In this document: piece after piece, positions 8,618 through 16,430 of the stretch
Layout: the number at the start of each line of letters is the position of its first letter
How positions within the stretch are numbered: the first letter of the stretch is position 1
Assembly: GCF_011751745.2 (NCBI RefSeq)
Contig: NZ_CP061170.1
Coordinates: forward strand, 3,348,001 to 3,412,000
Direction: 5' to 3'
Source of the DNA: Paramicrobacterium fandaimingii
GTDB lineage: Bacteria > Actinomycetota > Actinomycetes > Actinomycetales > Microbacteriaceae
Length of the DNA stretch: 64,000 bases
Translations under genes and position numbers: made by a program
Notes under the pieces: generated by a model
What the model was told of the DNA's origin: nothing
Seen by the model: the letters and a program-made list of their open reading frames with translations, nothing else
The model's database searches: none

Positions 8618-8808
8618 ACAGTCTCAACAACCGCGGTCAACCTCACGGCGAGTGCACCGCGTCCCAGAGGGTTCAGCACATCCTGAGTTGAGATCGCGAC
8701 GACTTTAACAGGCGGGTACTCCTTGAGCACCTTCTTGAGTTCGAGTATTGCGCGGTCATGGCCTGAACCGACGACGCTAATTACGTCCTGCTGCTTGATG
8801 AGAGGCAT
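8614..8808 (-). CDS. Small hypothetical protein (64 aa)
   Basis: This is a 64-residue acidic/hydrophobic protein (starts MPLIKQQDVISVVGSG, ends LTAVVETV) without a membrane segment or a motif I know. The alternating VVAIST and ALAVRLTAVVETV strands suggest a small alpha/beta fold. It is retained as a gene because it overlaps the following membrane-protein gene by ATGA (8614-8617), and because it fills the space in a same-strand series. Function unknown. Confidence 0.5.
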   Translation of the reverse strand: MPLIKQQDVISVVGSGHDRAILELKKVLKEYPPVKVVAISTQDVLNPLGRGALAVRLTAVVETV

Positions 8809-8831
8809 ACGCTGAGCCTAATGAAGCATGT

Positions 8832-9101
8832 TTAGGTACGCTCGCCGGTTCTGCACCCAGTTCTGGGTGCATTAGGTTTGCTATTCCACAGGGGAACGGC
8901 ATCGTGATGAGAAGCGAGATATGGGTTGCGAGCCCCTTCGATTCTAGTAACGTGATCGAGAAGATCCTCTAAAACAACAACGCTGAGGTAGCTAAACATC
9001 GCGAGTACCAGCATGGAAATTTGGCCGATGGCGTCGAGGATTGACGGGACGATGGTCTCACTTGGCGAGCGACAATGGTGCAGTAACCAGGTTCGAAGCA
9101 T
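8832..9101 (-). CDS. Doubtful small ORF with one predicted membrane helix (89 aa)
   Basis: The frame is 89 codons, starts 25 bp after the stop of the DUF2075 gene on the same strand, and encodes a hydrophobic stretch (ISMLVLAMFSYLSVVVLEDL) that could be a membrane helix. The C-terminal half is basic and low in structure. Codon use is mixed, no clear ribosome binding site is seen, and a second reading frame also covers the N-terminal half. It is listed as a possible third member of the MazG/DUF2075 transcription unit. Confidence 0.3.
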   Translation of the reverse strand: MLRTWLLHHCRSPSETIVPSILDAIGQISMLVLAMFSYLSVVVLEDLLDHVTRIEGARNPYLASHHDAVPLWNSKPNAPRTGCRTGERT

Positions 9102-9125
9102 CTCATTTCGCGTACAGCAATTTGA

Positions 9126-10880
9126 CTACGGGACAGTCGGGATAAATCCGCGAAGGTGCTCCCGAAGCGGCTCGTCGCAGACATAGACGAAGGTGCCCCG
9201 AATTCCACGGGTGAGCAGCACAGCGTAGACGTTCTTCACGTATCGCTCGATGTCGGCGTCCGTATACGAGATCCCACGCTTCGGGTTGTTCTCGATGCCC
9301 TTCTTGTCGAAGTAGTGAGTTCGGTCAAACCAAATCTTGCCGCTTTTCGCATCGAAGCGTAGGTCCGGGCCAATGATGACCCCTGCGTAATTGAGGTCGT
9401 ACCCCTGCACGGTATGAATCGAACCAACCTCGTCCAAAGCGGCTGGCGAGTTGATCCAATCTGTGTCCGCGGAGTTCCAACGCCAGCAGCGGTCTTCAAT
9501 TTCGATATCGTAGGGCCTTTTCGCAAGAGGGATACGTTTCATCCCCTTCTTCTTCGGATCAGACTTCCATTCCCACGCATAGCCAGCAACCAACCTTGCA
9601 AGCCCAAATCTCTGGTTTCGCTTACGAATCGCGGCCTCCATCACACTGACTTCATCGAACAGGAGGAATTCGTACTCCCCGAGGTCCGGTAACGGAGCCG
9701 GAGCCCCTGCCAGCACGTCTCTCACGAATCGCACGTATTCCTCGCCAGCCTTCACCCGCATCTGTGTCTGCAGCGGGAAGAAGTGATGACTAGCCTTCGC
9801 TTCACCGATGACTTCGCCGACCACCTCCGGCGGAAGATCCGCGGGGCGAACGCTTTGTTCAGCATCCATCAACAAGATGCTGTGTTTGCTTTGCTTGCGA
9901 ATCCAGTCCAGTTGGGTAATCTCCAGTGAGTCTGAGCCGAAGAGACGCTCGTTGATCTTCTCGAAACTCTTATTGAGCATGCCCGACGCCTGATTCGCGC
10001 GGTGATTCAAACGATGCGCCTCATCGACAATGAGAACGTCGTATGGTTCGGAGGCCTTTCCCACGTCGAATGCAGTGAGCACCATCGAGCGGTCAAGACC
10101 GGGAGCGCGATCGAACACGCGGCCAATCGACGATCGGAGCGACTGCTGGGGAATGACCATTCCCACTCGAAGTCCCACGAGCGCCTCCGGATAGCCTCCT
10201 GCAAAGAAGTCCGAAATTGAGCTCCCTTGCTCGGCGTCGTCAATACCGCGCGCAGCTTCGATGTCTCGAAGAGTCTTCACTAGCGAGATGCCAATGACAG
10301 TCTTGCCCGTACCGGGATTGCCTGAGACGACCATCGTCGTTGATTGACTCTTTTCGAAATCGTCGAATAGAGCTTCCAGAATGTCGTGAACTGCGCGCTC
10401 CTGGTCAGGGACGAGCGACTTGAAGGGCGAGAGCTTGAAGAAATCACTGTTCTCGATCGCCTCGAGCGACTGCCGAAAGAGGCCTCGACTGCGGAGCTCC
10501 TCAAAAATCTCACGGAATCGCGTCTGAAAAGCCTGACGACCGGCATACTGTTCGTTGCGGTGCCCATCATTCGCATTGATGACCGTGTATTCGCCATCAG
10601 AGTAAAACCATTGAATGAGCAGCGACTCTAGGTCGTAACAGGCCGACCGGTGAAAGGTGTCGTCGAGAAGAATCCGCGCGACATCGAGGTGCTTCTTTTT
10701 AGGATCTCGTGTGTGCTGAGCCATTCGAAGAAGGGCACTTCCGGTTTCGCCTACGTATACATCCTTGTGGTTGTTGATTGCATACACCGCAGGCCAGTTA
10801 GTCAATCGCCCCGTGGGGTCGGGATAGTCTCGGATGCTGTCAGCGTCGAAAGGGATCTTCTCGATCTCAAAGCTGGTCAT
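9126..10880 (-). CDS. GIY-YIG nuclease domain fused to DUF2075 / SF1-type helicase-like ATPase
   Basis: The 584-residue protein has an N-terminal GIY-YIG domain at about residues 25-110 (VYAINNHKDVYVGETG, then Arg in LLRMAQH, Glu in LESLLIQWF, and NANDG), so the catalytic residues look present. A linker follows, then a P-loop ATPase of the DUF2075 group: Walker A GNPGTGKT near 205, Walker B LIVDEAHRL near 290, SILLMDAEQ, LQTQMRVKAG, a VQGYDLNYAGVI segment and the C-terminal LLTRGIRGTFVYV. The last two are the SF1 motif V and VI equivalents. The ATG at 10880 lies inside the end of the MazG-like gene (14-bp overlap), so the two are translationally coupled. Processing or restriction of foreign nucleic acid is the likely role, by inference only. 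Confidence 0.8.
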   Translation of the reverse strand: MTSFEIEKIPFDADSIRDYPDPTGRLTNWPAVYAINNHKDVYVGETGSALLRMAQHTRDPKKKHLDVARILLDDTFHRSACYDLESLLIQWFYSDGEYTVINANDGHRNEQYAGRQAFQTRFREIFEELRSRGLFRQSLEAIENSDFFKLSPFKSLVPDQERAVHDILEALFDDFEKSQSTTMVVSGNPGTGKTVIGISLVKTLRDIEAARGIDDAEQGSSISDFFAGGYPEALVGLRVGMVIPQQSLRSSIGRVFDRAPGLDRSMVLTAFDVGKASEPYDVLIVDEAHRLNHRANQASGMLNKSFEKINERLFGSDSLEITQLDWIRKQSKHSILLMDAEQSVRPADLPPEVVGEVIGEAKASHHFFPLQTQMRVKAGEEYVRFVRDVLAGAPAPLPDLGEYEFLLFDEVSVMEAAIRKRNQRFGLARLVAGYAWEWKSDPKKKGMKRIPLAKRPYDIEIEDRCWRWNSADTDWINSPAALDEVGSIHTVQGYDLNYAGVIIGPDLRFDAKSGKIWFDRTHYFDKKGIENNPKRGISYTDADIERYVKNVYAVLLTRGIRGTFVYVCDEPLREHLRGFIPTVP

Positions 10881-11187
10881 ACTTGGCACTCCGCCCACGA
10901 GCAGCCTCGACGGGGTACTTCTCTCGAGTGATCTCAAGCTTCTCGAGCACTATTTCGTCCGGATCCACGCCCAATCGGTCGGCGAGCTCGTAGCAGTAGG
11001 TCAAGACATCGGCGAGCTCAAGGCGTACTCGATCGGTGTCGAATTCTGGAGACCATTGGAACTCCTCTAGAAGCTCCCCCGACTCAATGGCAATCGACTT
11101 CGCGAGGTTCTCTGGCGAATGAAACTGCGCCCATTCTCGCTCGACGATGAATGCGCGCAACGCGGACATCACTGTTTCACTAGTCAC
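10867..11187 (-). CDS. MazG-like nucleotide pyrophosphohydrolase
   Basis: The 106-residue protein matches the MazG/dUTPase-like all-alpha NTP pyrophosphatase group: LAKSIAIESGELLEEFQW contains the metal-binding ExxE, and LELADVLTYCYELADRLG contains the second E..D. A C-terminal KYP(V)E.. tail follows, as in the short phage/bacterial type that hydrolyses (d)NTPs to (d)NMP and PPi. The GTG at 11187 is chosen for the TGAGGAAC just upstream; an ATG at 11169 is the alternative. It overlaps the GIY-YIG/DUF2075 gene by 14 bp and precedes it, suggesting a two-gene system. Nucleotide depletion or sanitising is inferred. Confidence 0.82.
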   Translation of the reverse strand: MTSETVMSALRAFIVEREWAQFHSPENLAKSIAIESGELLEEFQWSPEFDTDRVRLELADVLTYCYELADRLGVDPDEIVLEKLEITREKYPVEAARGRSAKYDQL

Positions 11188-11314
11188 GTTCCTCAGCCTA
11201 ATTGCTCGCTCAGAGGCCTGGCGCAATCCGTCATCTTATAAGTCAAGGTGACCCGTTGCCTGTGGCATTTTCTAAGCCAGTGTCCGGGGCGCGCGCGAGC
11301 TGCCGGAGCCAAAG

Positions 11315-12592
11315 CTAAGCCACTCGCACTAACGCTTCAAGCGTCCCTACGCCGACAATAGGGATCCCGTAGTCGCGCGCTTTGCGTGCCTTGCCCGACA
11401 AACTGTCCGGGTCAGCCGCAACAACGAGCGAGACCTTCTTCGTGACTCCAGACCAGGGGATAAAGCCGTGTTCAGTCAACATTGATTCATAGTACGAACG
11501 CGGCATCTCCATGTCCCCGGTGAGTACGACAAGGGCCCCGGGCTCGAGGGCAAGGCCTACTGAAGGGTCAGGCGCCCCTGCGAGATCATCGAGCTCAACG
11601 TTCGCGGCTGCCAGATGAACCTGTTCCACCTCTGGCAACACCAACGCGTCGCGACGAACCTCCTCGGCGATTCCGAGCAGCTCGCCCACTCGGTTAATCT
11701 CGTCGAGCTCCTCATCGCTAAGGATGCCGTCGACCCACGCCGCCGCCACAAGATCGTCGAAGTACTGAGTGTGCAGCGCGTTCCGAGACCGGTCTTCGAT
11801 ATGCAGGTCAGAAGCGAGATCATGCAGCGAATCAGCTTCAGCAAGTGTGATGAATCCATCCGCGAGCGCCTGATCAAGCTGCGCGAGGTAGGTACGTTGC
11901 TCAATCTCGATATCGTTATTCACAATGAGGTCCGGCAGCAACGCCATCGCGTCGTGCAGGAATGAGCGACCTACCGGCTGCTCACGGGTGCGCGACACCC
12001 AAGGAGTTCCAGATGCCGCCAATGTCGGCCAGGCCCAGCGCTCCGCGAAACCACGGTAGCGCCTCCACACTGCGTGCCTCGGGTCTTGCTGAAGGTACGC
12101 GCCGAGCAGCTCCGCCGTCGCATACGCGTCAGCCCGCGCCTCGTGCGCGTTCTTCAAAGAAATGTCGAAGGCTGCACAACAGTCAGCGAGAGCACGCCGC
12201 GAACCCGGCAGGAACAGCCGCGCGAGGTTCATCGTGCAGAGCGCTTCGTCGTTAGCCACGGGCGAGGATGCGTGCGCATGCTGCAGCTCGGCGCGTAGAA
12301 AACGCGCTTCGAACGAAGCATTGTGAGCAACCAGTACCCGATCCTTCAGAAGGTGGACGAAGTCCCCAGCAATCTCCTCGAACACGGGCGCATTCATCAC
12401 ATCTCGCCCGCGCAATCCGTGAATATGCACGGGACCGAGGTCACGGTTTGGATTGAGCAAGGTCTCGTAAGTGCCCTCGATTGCGCCATTCGGATCAACG
12501 TGCACAACGGCCACTTCGATGACGCGGTGATGATATTCGGGTGAGAGGCCCGTCGTTTCAAAGTCAATGACGGAGTAACCGTTGAATGCCAT
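11315..12592 (-). CDS. DEDDh exonuclease with TerB-like middle region and C-terminal BRCT domain
   Basis: The 425-residue protein begins with a DnaQ-type 3'-5' exonuclease at about residues 5-165: VIDFETTG (Exo I, D-E), VAHNASFEARFL (Exo II) and HEARADAYATAEL (Exo III with His and Asp). The middle (about 215-310) is an acidic helical region, including DGFITLAEAD and DGILSDEELDEINRV repeats, that resembles the TerB/calcium-sensing type helical bundle. The C-terminus (about 345-425, VVLTGDMEMPRSYYESML and KVSLVVAADP) is a BRCT domain. Related exonuclease-BRCT proteins occur in actinobacteria, but the TerB-like insert is less usual. It lies in the accessory stretch next to nucleic-acid enzymes. 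DNA repair or defence is inferred. Confidence 0.8.
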   Translation of the reverse strand: MAFNGYSVIDFETTGLSPEYHHRVIEVAVVHVDPNGAIEGTYETLLNPNRDLGPVHIHGLRGRDVMNAPVFEEIAGDFVHLLKDRVLVAHNASFEARFLRAELQHAHASSPVANDEALCTMNLARLFLPGSRRALADCCAAFDISLKNAHEARADAYATAELLGAYLQQDPRHAVWRRYRGFAERWAWPTLAASGTPWVSRTREQPVGRSFLHDAMALLPDLIVNNDIEIEQRTYLAQLDQALADGFITLAEADSLHDLASDLHIEDRSRNALHTQYFDDLVAAAWVDGILSDEELDEINRVGELLGIAEEVRRDALVLPEVEQVHLAAANVELDDLAGAPDPSVGLALEPGALVVLTGDMEMPRSYYESMLTEHGFIPWSGVTKKVSLVVAADPDSLSGKARKARDYGIPIVGVGTLEALVRVA

Positions 12593-12965
12593 GCCTGCAC
12601 TGCCTTCCGTAGCGCTTCATCCATAGTTCCAACGAATGTGCAGGCTGTCATCACCCCATTCGGAGGGCACGCTGAACACTCTGAGCAGGTCCCTTCAGGT
12701 ACAGCGGTCTTGAGCGTTGCCTCGTCCCCAGGTCCGGCCGTCCGCGCACGACCATGCACAGTCGAGCCAGAATGACCAGGAACAAACATACAGACAGGAC
12801 TGGCCGTTCCGCCTGTAATCGCCAGTGACTCTATGTCTCGACGCTACAAACCCGGCCTTATTCGGGCAACGACAATTGCGACGCGTAATGTTTGGCCCTT
12901 TTCTCGGACTTACCGTTGCGGTGAGGGCTGGAATCATTGGAGCGCGCTCAACAGCCCAGAAATCC
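12593..12965. other. Intergenic stretch without a recognisable gene
   Basis: These 373 bp separate two minus-strand genes. Several short frames cross it on both strands, but none has a credible start, domain or codon pattern. No terminator, tRNA or repeat was seen. It should contain the promoter of the exonuclease-BRCT gene. Confidence 0.5.
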
Positions 12966-13817
12966 TCAGTCGCAGGCGATGCCGTCACCGTCCCGGTCCA
13001 GATCGTATACGTCGGGACCAACTACTCGAAGGGGTCCGGAAACATACGCTGGACCGTTGCCGCTTCCCCCTGCGCAGTCGACGTCGCTCGCGATCGGAAC
13101 GCAGACGCCCGCGTAACTTGTATGACAACCGTTGTTGGAAGGCGGCTCTTCCGCGGGAGGGGGCTGTCGAGTCCCGACCGAAGCTACCTCGTCAATCGGC
13201 GATATCGTAACCACTTCCGAGATTACTTTGCGTGATACCTCTTCATCGTGCCGAAAGACGACCTCGTAAGTGACCGTCTTTTCACCTTCCACGCCGATGG
13301 TCGTAACCTCCGTCGTGCCTATATCGCGTCCTGGATCTTCCCGAGTAACTCGCTCGAAAGGGATAGCCACGGTTTCAACAACAGTGGTGACACGAACGGT
13401 GGGGGTCGGCGTCGCTGCTCGAGATGTCGCAGGTGGGACGCTCGGCGATGAGGAGGTACTCGCAACTGCCTCGATATCGCTTGCCTCCCATTCCGAACCT
13501 TGCGCAGCACCCCCGACGATCAGGAGAACGAGGCTAAGAGAAAGCACGATCCACGCTGATCCGCCGCTGCGAAGCTTACCCGCTGACCTCGACCCGCGAA
13601 CGAGCGCTACGGCACCCACGGCAGCGCCCACTATCCCTGTGAGAATCAACAAGGCAGGCGCATAAGCCACTAGGAAGCCAATGACCAGAAAAGACCCAAT
13701 CACCGCTACAACTAGCCGCGGACGAGATTCCCGCATACGGCTCAGCACTGTTCGCCACTGACTCAAGAGATGCACCTCGCTGCTCGTAGAAATGACGAAA
13801 CATTGCAGCGATCGCAT
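12966..13817 (-). CDS. Membrane-anchored protein with G5 and Excalibur domains
   Basis: The frame gives 283 residues; a start at the internal Met before RESRPRLVV (about residue 28) would give 256. Two hydrophobic segments (VVAVIGSFLVIGFLVAYAPALLILTG and IVLSLSLVLLIVGGAA) are followed by a Ser/Pro/Thr-rich linker. A G5-type domain comes next (about 170-235, VTTVVETVAIPFERV..YEVVF). The C-terminal Excalibur calcium-binding motif ends DLDRDGDGIACD. Four Cys near the end could pair. G5 domains bind N-acetylglucosamine polymers and Excalibur is a surface Ca-binding motif, so a cell-envelope role is likely. It is monocistronic in the accessory stretch. Confidence 0.75.
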   Translation of the reverse strand: MRSLQCFVISTSSEVHLLSQWRTVLSRMRESRPRLVVAVIGSFLVIGFLVAYAPALLILTGIVGAAVGAVALVRGSRSAGKLRSGGSAWIVLSLSLVLLIVGGAAQGSEWEASDIEAVASTSSSPSVPPATSRAATPTPTVRVTTVVETVAIPFERVTREDPGRDIGTTEVTTIGVEGEKTVTYEVVFRHDEEVSRKVISEVVTISPIDEVASVGTRQPPPAEEPPSNNGCHTSYAGVCVPIASDVDCAGGSGNGPAYVSGPLRVVGPDVYDLDRDGDGIACD

Positions 13818-13944
13818 GGGTCACACTCGGGATTGACGTCCGCTGTCTTGCGGTTCAAGATTGGCGCATATTGGCCCGCACTTCATTCCCCCAGAACAGG
13901 GGGGGAAGGGAGCGCACACGGTTGCAGGATCACCCTCTTCACGC

Positions 13945-14085
13945 GTGCTGAATAGCTACTTGCTTCCGCGAGCGTCAGCGCGCGAACGCGAAGCCGCTGA
14001 AGAGCAGATACGCGAGTCTTATCGAAAAGCGATGCGAATATTTGGGCTTGAGCCCCGCCACATCGAAGAAATCAGACGAGGTTGA
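13945..14085 (+). CDS. Possible small protein (46 aa)
   Basis: A short plus-strand frame with GTG start (a TTG start at 13861 is also possible) encodes a charged helical peptide (REREAAEEQIRESYRKAMRI, then FGLEPRHIEEIRRG). The amphipathic composition looks protein-like, and the frame ends just before an AAAGGA that could serve the next small frame. No family is recognised. The 462-bp gap between the flanking genes otherwise appears empty. Confidence 0.35.
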   Translation: MLNSYLLPRASAREREAAEEQIRESYRKAMRIFGLEPRHIEEIRRG

Positions 14086-14107
14086 AAGGACTTCGGTTGA
14101 GAACGCG

Positions 14108-14242
14108 ATGACGTCGCTGCTTGTGAGGCAAGCCGGAGGGATCCCTGTCGCCGGTGCGGATTTGGCTTACGTCAGATCGTTGACCACATCGGAGGTGCGC
14201 GAGCTCGCCGCCGCTCCCTTGGTAGCGGAAGCAGAGGATTGA
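14108..14242 (+). CDS. Possible small protein (44 aa)
   Basis: The frame starts at the ATG at 14108, 22 bp after the previous small frame, with AAAGGA at 14085-14090 somewhat far upstream. It encodes MTSLLVRQAGGIPVAGADLA..EVRELAAAPLVAEAED. Codon use is acceptable but the length gives little confidence. It ends 37 bp before the HNH gene, with which it might be co-transcribed. Confidence 0.3.
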   Translation: MTSLLVRQAGGIPVAGADLAYVRSLTTSEVRELAAAPLVAEAED

Positions 14243-14279
14243 TGCAGCATCTGCAGAGTCATCGCTACTATGAACACTC

Positions 14280-15176
14280 ATGAGCCCCGACGCAATGTAC
14301 TCATCCGCTGAGCAGCAAGCAATCCGCGAGGACTTGTTTCGCTGGCTGGATCGTCGACTTGAGTTCGGGACGTATGAATTCGCGCGCGAAGAACTGCTCG
14401 GCTACACGTATGACGGGGTACGCATTCCGCTGCTGGACACCTCACGCGGCATCCGGAACCCTCGGGAATTCGACGCGACGCTGAGCATTATGACAAGTTC
14501 ACAAGGTCCATACGACGATGCAGTCACCGACGATGGGTTCGTCCACTATCGCTATCAATCTCGGGACGGTGGTGACAACCGCAAGCTCAAGCGTGCACAC
14601 GAGCTTGGCGTTCCACTCGTGTATTTTCACGGCGTCCGACCGGGAGTTTTCGTTGCGACGTATCCGGTTTACGTTATCGCCGATGACGAGGCGAATCGTA
14701 CGTTCCTCATTGCGCTCGACGATTCTCTGCGCTTCTTTGGTGACCCGCTTCACATGTCGGACCACGAGCGCCGCTACGGCGAGCGCATGGCACGCCAGCG
14801 CCTGCACCAACCGTTGTTCCGGGCGCGGGTCATACATGCCTACGCGAACACCTGCACGGTGTGCCACCTGAAGCATCCTGAGCTCTTGGACGCTGCCCAC
14901 ATTGTTGCCGATTCCGACCCGAACGGGATTGCCACCGTGCCAAATGGGCTCACGCTCTGCAAAATGCATCATGCTGCGTACGATCGCAACCTCATGGGCA
15001 TCTCAGCTGACTACATCGTGCACATCAACGATGGCCTCCTTCATGAGGTTGACGGCCCGATGCTCAAGCATGGGCTTCAGGAAATGCATGGGCGCCGAAT
15101 CGAATTGCCGCAGCGACGTGCAGATTATCCTTCGAAGGAGCGGCTCGACGAGCGCTTCCTGGCATTTGACAGGTAG
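14280..15176 (+). CDS. HNH endonuclease
   Basis: The 298-residue protein has a C-terminal HNH fold: CTVCHLKHPELLDAAHIV with a CxxC pair and the first His of the ..AAHI.. motif, then NGLTLC and KMHHAAYDRNLMGI. The tail (HINDGLLHEVDGPMLKHGLQ and HGRRIELP) is characteristic of a widespread bacterial HNH family often annotated as a putative restriction enzyme. The N-terminal 150 residues (LEFGTYEFAREELLGYTYDG, YRYQSRDGGDNRKLKRA) form a separate domain of the type found in modification-dependent HNH enzymes. No methyltransferase is nearby, so a modification-dependent or solitary nuclease is more likely than a classical R-M system. Confidence 0.8.
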   Translation: MSPDAMYSSAEQQAIREDLFRWLDRRLEFGTYEFAREELLGYTYDGVRIPLLDTSRGIRNPREFDATLSIMTSSQGPYDDAVTDDGFVHYRYQSRDGGDNRKLKRAHELGVPLVYFHGVRPGVFVATYPVYVIADDEANRTFLIALDDSLRFFGDPLHMSDHERRYGERMARQRLHQPLFRARVIHAYANTCTVCHLKHPELLDAAHIVADSDPNGIATVPNGLTLCKMHHAAYDRNLMGISADYIVHINDGLLHEVDGPMLKHGLQEMHGRRIELPQRRADYPSKERLDERFLAFDR

Positions 15177-15307
15177 CTAAAGCCTCTCTGGCGCCACACT
15201 GGTATTTTCTCTAACCTGTACGCTGAAATCTGGCCCGTCATACATGGCAGGATCGCTCAGCCAGCGAATAGCGGGGCCCCATAATCGATCGCTCATAGGA
15301 AGCGGCC

Positions 15308-15334
15308 CGTTGGTCGGGTCGGGCCCGACCAACG
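15308..15334. terminator. Probable bidirectional terminator hairpin
   Basis: A perfect 11-bp stem, CGTTGGTCGGG / CCCGACCAACG, with a 5-base loop is followed on the plus strand by AATCGTTTATT. It lies between the convergent HNH gene and ureohydrolase gene, 132 and 48 bp from their ends. There is no long T-run, but actinobacterial terminators often lack one. Confidence 0.6.
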
Positions 15335-15381
15335 AATCGTTTATTGGGTGTCTAGGAAGGTCAGCGTGCGACCATGCGGTA

Positions 15382-16380
15382 CTAGGCGCGTCCCTTTCTC
15401 CGCAAGTAGTCCTCGTTCAGCACCGCTCGTCCTGCCGTTTCAATCATGAGCTGGGTTCCGAGGAGTGATGTGTTGTTGGACGGCACATCCAACATCGGGT
15501 TGATCTCGACCACGTCGAGCCCGGCCAGTTCCCGCTTTGCGACAATCGAGAAAATGATCTGTCGAAGCTCGTTGTAGGTCAGCCCATCCGCCTCCGCCGA
15601 GGCGCAGCCCGGCACCAGGGGAAGATCGAGAATGTCGATGTCGATGCTTATGTAGACACGCCCGCTGTCTGGCAGGGCACTGAGGATGCTCTCCGCGCCA
15701 TTCCGGCGGTAGTCCGCCATTGTCACTACTTGATTCCCGTTTTCTCGGGCGCGGTTGAGGTCGTCGATGCTTGCTCTTAAGCCACGTGCCCCAACTTGCA
15801 CCATCTTTGTCACGTTCGGCAGTTTGCCGATCTTCAGCATGGGGCTGCCGTTCCCGTATTCAGCTCCATGAAAAAACGGGCGGTAGTCCAGGTGTGCGTC
15901 AAAGTGCACTATCGTGATCGGGTCCTGATAGGCACGCGCGACACCGTAGCTGACGGCGTGATCACCGCCCATGACAAGAGGAATCGCGTCAGCCTCGATG
16001 ATCTGACTGACCGAATCGCTGATGTTTTTATACGTGGCCTCTGGGTTTGTATAGATGATGTCGACATCACCACAGTCAGCGATGCGCTCGTTGCCCATCT
16101 CGTACTCAAGAAAACGACGATCCGTTTCGATGTCGTAGTATCCCGCTCGGCCCTGCATCTTTCCGTAGCCTGCGTATCGAACTGACATCTCGCGCATCTG
16201 TCGCGGTGCAAAACGCGCACCTGGGTACCAGGGAGAGCCTTCGTCCGAGGGCACGCCAAGAACCGCTATATCGGCGTCGAGGGTGCTGAGGTCCTGAACA
16301 ATCGGGGACCGCATGTACGACGGAATACCCACGAAGGGAAGGTTCAATCGGTCAACTTGTTTACGCTCATTCATATTCAT
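15382..16380 (-). CDS. Ureohydrolase (agmatinase/guanidinobutyrase/arginase family)
   Basis: The 332-residue protein carries the binuclear Mn signature of ureohydrolases: GGDHAVS, FDAHLDYRPFFHG and SIDIDILDLPLVPGCA. These correspond to the GGDHS, DAHxD and SxDxDxxDP motifs. Such enzymes release urea from guanidino compounds. The sequence around the third motif is typical of agmatinase/guanidinobutyrase-type rather than true arginase, but specificity cannot be read. GAGGAAGCCTC precedes the ATG at 16380. It is the last gene of a same-strand series with an amino-acid ABC importer and an FCD regulator, suggesting uptake and hydrolysis of a guanidino compound such as agmatine or 4-guanidinobutyrate. 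Confidence 0.85.
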   Translation of the reverse strand: MNMNERKQVDRLNLPFVGIPSYMRSPIVQDLSTLDADIAVLGVPSDEGSPWYPGARFAPRQMREMSVRYAGYGKMQGRAGYYDIETDRRFLEYEMGNERIADCGDVDIIYTNPEATYKNISDSVSQIIEADAIPLVMGGDHAVSYGVARAYQDPITIVHFDAHLDYRPFFHGAEYGNGSPMLKIGKLPNVTKMVQVGARGLRASIDDLNRARENGNQVVTMADYRRNGAESILSALPDSGRVYISIDIDILDLPLVPGCASAEADGLTYNELRQIIFSIVAKRELAGLDVVEINPMLDVPSNNTSLLGTQLMIETAGRAVLNEDYLRRKGRA

Positions 16381-16430
16381 GAGGCTTCCTCTCTAGAAAT
16401 CACATTTCGGGACAGTATGGAGCGGGAGAA

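Noticed and set aside
12593..12965. Possible small genes in the 373-bp gap before the exonuclease gene
   Set aside because: Frames have weak starts and no codon bias or domain on either strand.
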